DNA from: Brugia malayi
Taxonomy: Eukaryota; Nematoda; Chromadorea; Rhabditida; Onchocercidae
Direction of reading: 5' to 3'
DNA length: 64,000 bases
NCBI RefSeq assembly: GCF_000002995.4
Contig: NW_025062478.1
Location: 5,122,001 to 5,186,000 of the forward strand
Positions 14,529-25,897 of this stretch are shown piece by piece. The notes beneath the pieces are model-generated. The model was not told the origin of the DNA. It saw only the letters and a list, made by a program, of their open reading frames with translations, and searched no databases. Position 1 is the first letter of the stretch. Each line of letters opens with the position of its first letter. The position numbers were made by a program, and so were the translations under genes.

Positions 14529-17488
14529 TTAGCAGATTCCATCCATTTCATTCTCAATATCAAACATTTCCGCATCATCATCCATAATTAAAGGCTTGAT
14601 ACGACCCTTCATTGGAGCTGTGACACGAGTCGTCTGCGACATTGTCTTACCATCAGTGTTGTAAAGCAAATGGTCAGGTCCTTCCTCATAGCTAAACGTT
14701 CTATATGCTAAGATGTCTTGAGTGCATTCCATGAAGCATAGTTGGGCACATGATTCTATATAAATTACATCGCCACGCCTCACCGTCAGAGATTTTCGTG
14801 CTTTCTGTTTCACAGAAAAACTTTCGATGATGCCTTCGCCCTCCACCACTAACATGATGCTACCACATTCTAGGCTTGGAATAAATATTTTTGCTGTCGT
14901 AGATGATGGTACCTGAAAGTGCAGGAAAAGACTTGCCAATAAATAAGTATGGACTAGTTCATTTTACATATAACTCAAAATAAACTGCAGATGAATCATA
15001 TTCAATAAGACAAGTACTGAAAAAGTTCTAAAGCTTCTGGCTAAACTAGGACGAGTTAAGAATAGTTAAGAATAAGATATTAAGAATATTTAAAATTAAC
15101 TAGTTAATTTTAACTATTCTTAATCACCTTGATTTTCAATTACTTTAAGGACGGTAATTTCTACTCTTTTTCTTTCTCTTTTTATGCTCAAGGACATCAT
15201 TCATTATTAGAGAAACAGTTTTTTCCCAAAGTTATCATTCACATAAAAAACGAAAACGAAAAGGATGATAAATTCACTTTAACTTCATGAAGTGTAAAGT
15301 CCTCGCAATCGGGATCGTAAACTCGAATATGTGGGAAATTTTTTAAAACAGCTGGAGACACAATATAAAATGATGGATCGGTCATCCGGTAGTTTAGAAC
15401 TTCGCACAAAGTATCAATGTCGATGAATTTTGATGTGCATGCTGCTCGAATTGTGTTGTTCGAACAACTAACGCATTCTATACATTCTGAAGAAGAAATG
15501 GTGATATCCAGTTCCACTGAGTCAGTTCAGTGTGAAGAAAAGACCTACATGGAAAAAAATTATACTGGTAAGATGAACCTCCGGAAAGATAAGCATGAAG
15601 TTCTTGAGCGCCATAATAACAACATTCTCCAGGAGATAAAATAATGTGATTGAGAAGCAGCGGTACAAAACAGCCAATGTCACCAGGAAAATCTTGAGAC
15701 ATTTTCTGAACTACTGCTACCGTCTCTTCGCTAAGGGATCCACGCGCTATAATTTTATATTTCAAATTTTCTATATTTTTCAACAATTGATATTTAATCC
15801 GGACATTACTCAGGAACAGGTAAGATTTTAAAGGAAATTGAAATTTTTTAGCTTGTTTTAAATTATGTTTGAAAAATTTGAGAACATTCCCATAATTACA
15901 GATGTCATAATTCTGATTATAATATAATAATGACAATTTCTTTTCAAATTATGACTGTAAATCAAAAATTATCAAAGAAAATTAAAACACTTAAAATTTC
16001 TATTTTTGGAGAAAATTCCTTTTTTAATTTATTCAAAATTAGGAAAGCGAAATCAATAAGAAAGTCAAGAAGACATTTTCAAACTCATTTTGAGGTTTTT
16101 CCTTCAGTATAAAGTTGTCATTGGTAATCTTATAAGACTTCACTTTATTTATTCTCTTTGTAACTTAAAGAAACTATTCTAAGTTGATGAAAAGCATTAC
16201 TTATTTCGTCAGATTTTCAAATTTAGAAAGAACAAACTTCCACAAATGAGCTTCGTAAGAACAGAGTCGAGCAATGATTTCGTTTTATCAGTGGAGTCGT
16301 TAGCATGTTTCATAAATTTTTTGAAACATACAGCCAGGGTAGATTTCAGTGTTTCACACTCTTCATCAATTCCAGTCCGTGAAAGTATTTGGAATGCTTG
16401 CGATGTGTCCTCACCCATCAGATGTTTCAGTTCTGGGAAAGCTGTAAAGCATAGTTATAAATTTTCAAATACTTTTGTTTCAGAATCAGTTAACAAAAAT
16501 TTTAATATGTAGAACAAGCAGCTGATGTGCTATCAATCTAATTGATGTAAATCTTAAGTATGAAAAAAAAAAATAGGTTTTAAATTGTTTGTAGCTAAAA
16601 ATTTCAATACTTAAAAATTGGACTGAAACTTTATAATAATTAAAAAACCTTCAAGATTTGCACAAATTTGACCAGCAGGTCGAAACCCGCACAATAGTTC
16701 AAATCGAGTAAGCGCATAAGCAAGCTCTGGTTTATGGTTCCTATCCGGATAATGAATTGGATCACGGTCATTTAGCCGTGCCGCTTGCTCCTATAACAAC
16801 TTCATTCATGACGGAAATAAGAAAAGCTACAATTTGAAATTAACCTGATGATTATGGAATATGAAATTCTCCACTTGGGCCTCCATTATTCCAGTTTTTT
16901 TCCAAAGGAACTTATGATCTTATTGAATAATGCTGAAACGAACGAATATCTCTTACTACCTTAACTTTCTGTTTAATTTTCATTGCTATAACTAATTTTG
17001 GCCTCAAATTATTTATTGCTTTCAATTCGATTTGGATCTCATCAGATATCTCAAAAAACAAAAGAGGAACGAACCTTTGTAGGATGAACCTGTATAGATA
17101 AATTACGGTGTATGCTCATCAGTTTCATAATGAATGGGAGATGCCTTTCGGGTGAAACTTTATTATGATTGCTATTTTCATATTCAGCAATATATTGGGA
17201 AAGTTTCTTCTGAGATCGTTGAATCTGACATGGTCCATCCGGATGTGTACCCATCCACAGCTTTAAATTATATAAGTTATATTTCATCTTGTGTTAACTT
17301 GCCTTCTAAATATATATTAGAATGATAGGAATGAAAGAACTAGTTGTAATAGGTCATACCTCAGCATACGAAGTTTTGTCATCAATGTTTACATCGGGAT
17401 CTCCCATAGCATATACTCGGGCCACCTCACTTGTCATACCTTTTTTACCCCATGCATATGTTTGTATACAACATTTCAATTTCTCCAT
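14529..17488 (-). CDS. Mannose-6-phosphate isomerase, type I (phosphomannose isomerase)
   Basis: A cytosolic zinc enzyme that interconverts fructose-6-phosphate and mannose-6-phosphate, feeding GDP-mannose synthesis for glycosylation and GPI anchors. Exon 1 (17488-17360, 43 codons, phase 0) starts MEKLKCCIQTYAWGKKG, the usual type I start. The next exon (about 17287-17085) carries LWMGTHPDGP and ends in SIQVHPTK. A third (about 16795-16665) carries HKPELAYAL. Later exons carry FPGDIGCFVPLLLNHI, then QELHAYLSG, then CIECVSCSNNTIRA. The expected zinc ligands are therefore present: Gln and His of SIQVHP, Glu of HKPE, and His of LHAY. The last exon (from about 14912 down to 14529) encodes the C-terminal cupin segment with LVVEGEG and RRGDVIYI. 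The gene looks complete and intact. Human MPI and bacterial ManA are members of this family. Internal exon edges are approximate. Confidence 0.93.
15081..15122. repeat. 42-nt AT-rich inverted repeat
   Basis: The left arm 15081-15101 pairs with the right arm 15102-15122 with one mismatch, meeting at a central ACTAGT. The inner 22 nt (15091-15112) form a perfect palindrome. The unit TTAAGAATA also recurs directly at 15055-15076. It lies in an intron of the mannose-6-phosphate isomerase gene and may be a hairpin remnant of a small mobile element; no element family was identified. Confidence 0.75.
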
Positions 17489-19620
17489 TTTTCTGCAAAT
17501 ACTGAAATTATAACCATTTTACTTGACCAGCAGGTAGTAGTCGTCATATGTTATTTGTATCGTTTACAACACTTCACTTTTTGATGATACGAAAGAAATT
17601 TAAAAAGCCAAGTCTTTTTACTGCACTTCAATCATTAACATCAGAAAAAAAAAATTGTAAAAATGATTTTAAACGAGTGGAAAATCTATGAGAAAATATT
17701 TGCAAATCGACTTCCATTTTAGCATTACAAATTGAATTCCAGACATTTCTACAATTTTTTTAAACCCATAAAGAATTCAATTTCTGTAAAATTTAAATGT
17801 TTCAGATGAAAGATATCCACACAAGGAATTTCATATCGCACAGCAATTGGGAAGATGGTAGAAGTTAATGCTATATTATCCTTCCACTGCTTTACCTATT
17901 AACAGAAATCACCTTAACACTTGTATCTCGTCAAGGTAATTCCTCAATCTAACAGAGTATCGATTAGAATTACAGTATTGTCAACAAGAAGTATCAACTT
18001 TTCTCTGCCATCTCTACAACTGCGTATACATGCCCTGTGGATATGGAAGGCTGACTGTCACTTGCATAGATAGAATGAGTCATTGCTCTGAACATTTATT
18101 CATTTTTCAAATTAAATTTGACTGTCCATGATATTTGCTTTTCTTTAATTAAACTAATATAATGTGTGTGAGCATAAGATGAGCTTAAGGAAAGCAGGGC
18201 ATGTAGCTGAAAAAAAAAAAAAAAAAAAAAAAAAACGAACAGTACAGATTTGTTAGTAATATGTATATGAAAGAGTGGAACATTTGAATCTCTTTGAAAT
18301 CTTGACCAATTGGAAATCTTATAAGAAATGTTTAATTTGATGAAATGGGAAAGGGGAGGGAGAGAAGACATACAAAGATAAAGCGGGCGGGTAGTATAGA
18401 AAAAACTTTTTGCCATCATTCGCTTATCTTGACAATCTCCGTCAGTCAACCTTAGATGGAATATGATGGTTTAGAGATGCAAACAAGGCCATGGGAATCC
18501 TTTTCTCCTCTCTCACCTTACCTCTTTCAATATTGCGCAATTACCGATTACGACAGCATTTGGGAATTTTTAAAATTCTAATTTTGAATCAGTTATTAAA
18601 ATCAAATTTTACTTTACAGTGAATTACCAAACTGATTACTTCAAACAACGGCAACTTTAACATTTCGACCAAAAAACTTATTAATTTGCAGAAAAACTGA
18701 GCACATGAAATATTCAATAGGCGTCTTTGGGACGAAAAAAATTAGCACAATTGGCCAGAGTATAGCATCTTAACATCAATAAAAACAAAAAAAAAAAACC
18801 TCATTTCAATAATACGATTGCTTGAACCCCAAATTTCTAAATCTCAATTACAAATCCTTCCATTCCTTTCAAACTTTAAGACACATTTCCTTCTCGAGAA
18901 ATCAAGTAGGCTTATGCTTGAAAATATAGGAAGAATTCCAACAATCTGAAGAATCGTGAAAATGACCATGGAAGGAAACTTCACTTTGATTCTCGATGAA
19001 AGTCTGTAATGGCTAAAGTATTTTTTATAAGATCTGGGGAATTTCGAAAATTCACCATAGATTTCAAAGTTTGTTTAGGAACAATTATATTTATTTCACA
19101 AGAAAAGAAACAACTAAAAATAATGATTGAAATACATTGGCAACTTGGAAATGCATGGAATATTCCACAGAAAGGAAGAACCATTTCAAACCGGTTCATA
19201 GTCATATAATAGATGGAAATTAGGACAGTTTTCAGGGCTGTATTCTTCGGTAGGCGACAGAGTATCATCGCTGAAAATCGACCAACCAGCCAGTTCAATG
19301 AGAACAAATGTTCTAATGACGTCCAACTTGCCTCCGTAAGAAGTAATTATTTGAATTCCTGTTCCCCTAACGTTGTTAAACTGATGGATAATGAATCAAG
19401 ATAAAAGTCAAAAATAGATTGAACATCCAACAAATCTTTTGCACTTTTCATGCATTTTGTTACCAACAAAATGTGATCATCTGAGAAAATCAAGACAGTA
19501 CCGTCATGTGTATTGTAGGGACAAAAATTGGGTTCAAACAGCGGTACCCATTGAACTTTAGAAAATATGCGCTAAATGTTATTGTATGTGCAGAATTTAT
19601 TTACACTGATATGGAAATTT
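17489..19620. other. Intergenic upstream of MPI
   Basis: No gene supported. It contains a run of 26 A at 18210-18235 and a mildly less AT-rich stretch at 18960-19400 that happens to be open on both strands but shows no domain, splice pattern or repeated residues. Promoter elements for the isomerase gene are expected near 17489-17700. Confidence 0.5.
18210..18235 (+). repeat. Poly-A tract of 26 nt
   Basis: An uninterrupted run of A in the spacer upstream of the isomerase gene. No gene-like sequence precedes it that would suggest a retroposed mRNA. Confidence 0.85.
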
Positions 19621-19689
19621 TAACAGATCAATGGCAGCATCAAAAAAAGTGACCGGAAAAAAGAAAAAAGGTATTAAGAAAAGCTTTAT
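19621..19689 (+). other. Possible trans-spliced first exon of a short plus-strand gene
   Basis: A good spliced-leader-type acceptor (TTTTAACAG, ending 19626) is followed four bases later by ATG (19631) and a Lys-rich start, MAASKKVTGKKKK, then a possible donor (AAAAAG/GTATTA) at 19670. Unspliced, the frame stops after 20 codons. If spliced to an acceptor at about 19765 (TTTCAAAG), it stays open for about 38 codons antisense to the hyls-1 3' end. No homology is recognised, and this may be chance. Confidence 0.25.
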
Positions 19690-19832
19690 ATAAAAACTAA
19701 TTTTAAACTATTATATTTTATTTGTTGCTTTTAATGAGTTCACATTCTTTCAAAGTGTGGGCACTGCTATATCAATGTTTACTTTTAAAAATTAAGGACA
19801 AAAAAGAAAGAAACAGTAGCTACGAGGTTTGC

Positions 19833-21447
19833 TTAGTCGAGATAAGGACGTGGAGACCAATCTGGATTTGATATTCTTCTTCGAGCTAAATCTACAGGTT
19901 TAACTCGGGATACGTCTCGTCGCAGCATGAACTCTCGCACTTTCCATCTCAATGATAATCGCTTTTTCTCACCTGGAGGAGGATTCTCCAGCCATCCTTT
20001 TCTGTATAATTCATATTTCTTTACAGGATCATGTCGAAACGGTACTCCGCCTGGAACTGGATGCAGTATCGGCCGTATAGCTGAAAATATTGAAATTATA
20101 CAGGTTTATGGAAAGATTAAGGACTTTTGATAGCAAAATGAAATACGAATCGTAAAAAATTGCCAGGATCCACAGCAATTAGTGCATCTTCACTTTTCGC
20201 TTCATCGATATGTTCTGTAAAAAACGAAAACAAGAATTTATCAAAATCGTATTTTATTCATATTTATGCTAACTTCTTCAGGTCGGTTTAGAAAGCTTAG
20301 CTTTTATAATAATGGATTCATTAAAAAGGAAAAACATACGACAGGTTAGAAAAAATGTTTGTTACGCGCAAATAAGAACCTAAAAAAGGATAAAATAAAA
20401 TAGCCCACAATTTTCAAGAAGATACCTTTCATATCATTTATTGCTTGAGTAGAAGCAAAGTTCTGCTTGTCTTTATCAGGTGAAAGTGACCTTACACGAC
20501 TACGGTACAAACTTTCCTCGAGACGACTATTCTGGAAATCTATTCATTAAACTTTTTTTTTTTAATTCTACGTATCCTTCAATTTCTAAAAATAATTGCT
20601 AAAATATTACTAGTTCTTGCAAGCGATTGTTATCTTCAGTAATTTGCCGAAGATAACGATACCCATCATCCAAAATGTTCACTATTTCATCGCGGTTTAA
20701 TATTCGCTGCAAAACTTAATTATGAAATTTCTTTTATAAGCCACACATTAAAAAATCAAAGGATATGAAAAACAGAGCATGTAAATAATTTTCGTAAAAA
20801 AAGGCAACATTTTTCGCAACAAAAATCCAAAAACTCTACTAGCTTTTCTATCATAAATCAATTCAAACTTTTACATTGATGGATACAGAAGATCGTGCGA
20901 TATTCGCTTGCTTCTTACGCAATTCAAGATCTTCATAAGATGGAAGATGACGATACTGTTCCGCATAAAACAATCCTTCTCTATCATAGCTGCACGGCAC
21001 GTCTAAGTAAAAAGAAATTAAATTTTCGTTCCATCAAAAATTTGTTTTAAAATGCTTTTTGACTCGATATTACTCCATATCACTGGAAGCTGTAAGCCGA
21101 ATATTTCATTCTAAAATATATAGGATCCAATTATGTTTTCAAAACAAACCAGAATCAGCCAACTGAGCAACATTTTTCATCAGAGAATTGAACGACACCT
21201 TTTGGTCTTCAGATGGTTGTTCATTTTCTCGTTCCAGCTCATCCAAGAATTGATCCATTTCTATAATTTTTACTCGTTACGACCAATAACACCCAACCTC
21301 CGATTTTAATTTCTTTTAAACAAATCCTGCTACCAAATTACGTAATACAGTGTTACCTTTCTTGAAAACTATCAATTCTTCGGGTGAAAGATCGTAACCC
21401 ATATCATTTATTGTCGCCAATAATTCCTTTTCCGTAAACCAATCCAT
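19833..21447 (-). CDS. hyls-1: Centriolar protein HYLS-1 (hydrolethalus syndrome protein 1 homologue)
   Basis: HYLS-1 is a core centriole protein bound to SAS-4 and needed to build cilia. The last exon (about 20080-19833) encodes the conserved HYLS1 C-terminal box: RHDPVKKYELYRKGW, then a short PPPGE linker, then LSLRWKVREFMLRR, the usual DPV-x-x-Y-x-x-Y-x-x-x-W and L-R-W-x-x-R-E-x-M spacing. Exon 1 (21447-21357) starts MDWFTEKELLATINDMGYDL and leaves one base, which joins the next exon as KKEMDQFLDEL. Further exons carry DVPCSYDREGLFYAEQYRHL, RILNRDEIVNILDDGYRYLR and NSRLEESLYRSRVRSLSPD. Length and order fit the nematode protein. A poly(A) signal (AATAAA) lies at 19732-19727, about 100 nt past the stop. 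It is 0.77 kb downstream of the gene at 22213-24175 in the same orientation, so an operon is possible, but no clear spliced-leader acceptor was found just before its ATG. Confidence 0.88.
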
Positions 21448-22212
21448 GGGTTTTACACCTCAAAAATAAATTTCAAATCCGTATAGTCACTCCAGACTTT
21501 AACTTTGCCTTAATTTCAGTTGCTTTTCTAAGAAACTATTGTGTCTGGACATTACGAAGAAAAATTCATTACTTAAAAATTCATACTTTTCCTTAACGCT
21601 CTTTTTACATTAATATAAAAACATATATTTTTTCCACGTAATTATATTTACAAATCATCTATTCAAACAAAAATAAATTACAGAACTTTATTTTCAAAGA
21701 TGCAACAGGTGTACAGTATGAGGTAAAATAAGAATATCCAGCAAAGGTTCCCACCGACTAGTACGATTCTAAAATACCCGAATCAAAAATTTTACATAGC
21801 GGATTTAACTCAAGTTAAGAACAGTCTTTTATAAAAAAAGTTCTTAAAGGACGCAAAGTGACTAAACAACAGAATCGTTCAATTCAATTCGAAACACTCT
21901 TCTAGATCGATGATAAACAAAAGTAATACTAAAAAAAAAGATATCGATGAATAATCTGCATGCCCTCTTGCACATGGCAGTCCTTTTATTCAGAATATTT
22001 AGATGTCGAAAATTAATTTAAACATTTTAATTTATAAGATAATACAAATCGGATTTATCATTAAAAAAAATAATTGCAAGAAAACGTTTTAGCATTTTTG
22101 ACATCTCAATATTTAAAATATCATAAGTACAAATACATATTTAAACAGTAAATTATATAAGCAATATATTTAAAATGAAATTTCTTTGATAGAAATGTAA
22201 ACTGTCTAGCAG

Positions 22213-24175
22213 TTATAATGTTTGCATGCCGTCCACGAACCTTTGCAATTCAGCATTCGGAGTAAGCATAGAACTAACATCCATTTCTTCAGCTGGTACT
22301 TCCTCTTTTACTTCTACACAATTCGGTCCTGATTTGTACCGGAATTTAGATATTTTCACTGTGGCATTGTCATCAATTTCATATGAAATTAATGCACATC
22401 CAACGACTTGCCCACCGTTTAATTTTCCTGTTAGATACCAAATATTTTTCCGGATCGCTGCTGGTCCAATCGTATTTCCATGACAGTAGTACTGTCGATG
22501 TAAGATATAATCATAATCTTGCAATAAGTGACAAACTTGTCCAAACTGCTGAATACGCCCTGTGATTTGACCATCTTTTACAAAGTATTTCCGTGTTTTC
22601 ATGTGTGCCGCGAATCTTGAGGTCCAATAGCCTATAATATATACTAGTAATCAAAAAGGATGTCTTTTGTTTTCACTTCTTTCTTTTATTCGCATATAAC
22701 ACTCTCTAAAATCTTTAACCATCGACTTTTAAACAACTCGGCAACAGAAAGATTTCAATGGTAAATGGGAGTAAAACGATTACCGAAAGTTCAGCTGGAG
22801 ATCGCATTTCATTACCTAATATAACGTGCATATATGCAGTATGTAGCACTTATATTCATATGTGTTGCACAAAATCAACGTGGTTAATAGATTCAAATTT
22901 TATACGATATACTCAAAATTATTAAATTTAAATGAAAAGAAAAAAAGTAATAATCATTTCTTACCCAAATTATCAGACGTGAGATCCCTTAACTTGACTG
23001 ACTTCATGTCAACAAGGAAAGAGATCTTTCCTCCTTCTTTTCCGAGAAATATCTTTGGCACTTTTTGACAAACGAATGCATTACTTAAATATAGAAATGA
23101 ATAAGAGAATCAACTTATTTAACTTAAAAACAATTCTGTTAAAAACTGAAAACTATCTAAGGAAAAAATTAGTGTTGTCGTTCTCAGAAATAGAAAAATC
23201 TCTATGAAATTCTCATTTATAAAAACAAAACTTCACTTTTCAGGTTCCAATAGAGTCGATATTGGTATAAGACAAACTGTATTGTAATAAATAAAACTAA
23301 ATGCTGCACAGTCACTTGTAGATGCCTGTGCTCGTGGCTCTTTTGGTTCCCTATAAAATTTTTGATTAATCTAAAAATGGATAGGCAAACAAATTTGTGA
23401 CAAATGATAGCAATTAATAGCACAAATAATTATCAGCAACAATAAAGTTTCGAGGTCATGCATCATCTCCAGTTATACAAAGTAATGTAAAGTCATTGAC
23501 GAACAACAAAAATGTACTTGAAATATCCAGTCTGACTCTTGCTGCTAAAATTATTTTCCTGGTATGTTTTTGAACGATTAACAGATAGAGAAGGTCCAGC
23601 ACTTTCACTGCATCTGTCTACTTTTTTCTCCTGTAAAATTACTTTGAGAGTGTGGCAGGTATTTAAAGTAACTCAATAAATGTGATGAAAAAAAGTAAAA
23701 ATATTTACCGATAGTTTAGTACTTTACATGAAAGAATCGTCCACAATGTTAAGTGAGAAAAAGACTAGAAAAAGGAACAAATCAAATGAAGCCAAATGAA
23801 TTGGCTTACAAAATAATTACATACAAGGAAAATAAAAATAAAACTCACCAAGATATCGGAACGATTTGTGTGAGCACTGGACGACCCATTAGTATACATT
23901 GGCATATTGCCCGCAGAATATAGCAAACTATTTGAGAATGGAATTCGACTTCGAAAGTCACGAAGTTCATCATACAGCGGGTTCACCACATCTGTTACAA
24001 CACTTCTTACTTCGCTGACTACTTCACGTACAATCTCCTTTACAACCGGTACCATTTGAGCACGTACTTCAACAGCTATTGCTGACTTCAACTCTTCACT
24101 TACGCCAACAGGCGCATTCTGACCATTTACAATTTGCGCACTCAGCTGATGGATTGCAAAGCCAAAATTTGCCAT
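22213..24175 (-). CDS. Unrecognised protein, probably nematode-specific
   Basis: I do not recognise this family. Visible exons: 24175-about 23850 (starts MANFGFAIHQLSAQ, with a Val/Glu-rich amphipathic helical stretch of EVV and VVKEIVREVV type, ending at a GTGAGT donor in phase 0); about 23633-23520 (EKKVDRCSESAGPSLSV, acceptor TTTTACAG); about 23062-22965 (VPKIFLGKEGGKISFLVDM, then SVKLRDLTSDNL); and the last from about 22632 to 22213 (GYWTSRFAAHMKTRKYFVKD through ILHRQYYCHGNTIGPAA to MQTL and stop). The last two join cleanly in phase at DNL-GYW. The last two exons look like one compact domain rich in aromatic and Gly residues. The join between the second and third visible exons was not resolved, so an exon may be missing or the 5' exons may belong to another transcript. 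Confidence 0.6.
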
Positions 24176-25897
24176 AAGATTATCTGAAGGTAACGTTACT
24201 GATTTATATAGCGTTTTAAACTTCTCACTCCCTCACATATTATATTCCTTACTATTTTGAGAGATCACAAATTCGATTCTCAGAATAGAATTACACTGCA
24301 AAGGAAATGCGATCGAAAAGTGATAGCCAAACTATTACACATACACTACCATGAAATCACTACAAAGGAAGATCAAATGTGATGAAATCTGATACGGACA
24401 TAAGCCAACAACGACATTCTCCTCTTATCATGATAACAGAAGACGTGATATGAAATGGGACTGACTGAGGGAATGGTAGTTGTAGGATAGGATCTGAAAA
24501 GGGACGTTACCTTTATGGGGTGTCATCTCATCCCAGCCACAATCATTACTCATCCAGCCATTCCGCGATTTCCACCAGTTAAATGCCTTCTGAAAATAAC
24601 TTCTGAAAATAATACCATCCTCACACACGCCATACTGATTCAACGTACTCTTTCTCGAAGGAACATACGCATATTAATATGCGTATGCTATAGCGTGATG
24701 CACACTCTCGCAGCATGCATTCTCGTGTACACACATCCTTACTGCTTCATACAAGAACAAACACACTCCACACCTACCAGTGACACACATACACATATAC
24801 ATACACACCAATCAGTAAACATTATAGTGGCGGCCAAAATCGATAAGGGAATGATGGGTTTAGGTTTGTTGGAAGTGTTGTGAGAGTAAATTAGAGGATA
24901 GTTGAGTTTAATAAAAACGGAGAGGTAATTAATTATTATATGAGTTACTTGGATGACGGTAGACACGAGTGAGAGAGAAATGATAGCAATAATAATGGAA
25001 TAGGTGTTTCACAAAGCTGTATGCAGTAGTATGCGGAATACTTGCAATGATGTATAATTGTCTCTCGTTTCTGCCACTACATTTACTGTAGTCAAACATG
25101 CATTGTCCAATAGTTACTACATTCCATTATGAAAAGATATATCCGGCAGATAGATTGGAATGTCGACCAAGTTAGGAATCATAATAGCAGTATAGCAACA
25201 TATTATTCCTATGTACTGATAATAAATCATTACCTTCGATTTAACATGTCATAACGCATCATAGAAGATATATGAAGAAAGCCCTTTATTTTACATAAAA
25301 ATCAAAAAGGAACCAGGTACGCATTACCATGATAAATGTACCACTATAGGAGTGACATACAGCAAAGAAAACTTTACAAGTATATAAAACTGTTCAAATA
25401 GCTGTACAACGTGTGAAAATTGATTAGTAGGTAAATTATGATCACTCTGATCATCCTAGAGTTAATCCACTTACATATTCCACCACTTCCTTAATTGATG
25501 GATGAAGAGAACAGTGTGATTTAATAGTCGGCGATGAGGCCTCTTTTATGAGATATGCGAGATCAACGTTCAGAACTTAGGTTAGACTAAATGAATGGAC
25601 AGTCTTACTTTATTGCAACACAAAAACCTTAGTGCAAGTATATTATAAGTGTAACATTTTCAGTGTCACGAGTTTTTCAATAATAGCTGAATAATGAATA
25701 TTATCAAACGACTACTTTAGTTACTTAGAAACATACTATCAGTTCATGATACTTCAAATTGTTACAAGTGAAAATGTTTCATTGCTCAAGCAGCAAGTCA
25801 CTGCATACAACTAGAGCAACTTACATTCTTTCATGTAGCAAAATATATGTCACATGTTTTTCATTATACGCAGCCGAAGAATGAAACAAAAATCTTC
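24176..25897. other. Intergenic, no gene seen
   Basis: Spacer between the unrecognised gene and the RING1 3' end. It contains a perfect 24-nt palindrome (listed separately) and an (AC)-rich stretch at about 24770-24810. No exon, tRNA-like or spliced-leader-like sequence was found. Confidence 0.5.
24664..24687. repeat. Perfect 24-nt palindrome
   Basis: CATACGCATATT is followed immediately by its exact reverse complement with no loop. It lies about 490 nt upstream of the start codon of the unrecognised minus-strand gene. It could be a dimeric protein-binding site or a hairpin remnant; which one cannot be told from sequence. Confidence 0.8.

Noticed and set aside
18981..19404. Open frames on both strands in a less AT-rich stretch
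   Set aside because: No recognised motif or exon borders on either strand. Both-strand openness is more likely due to base composition.
19500..19560. GGTTCAAAC-like sequence resembling a tRNA B box
   Set aside because: The B box does not fit fully, and no A box or cloverleaf stems surround it.
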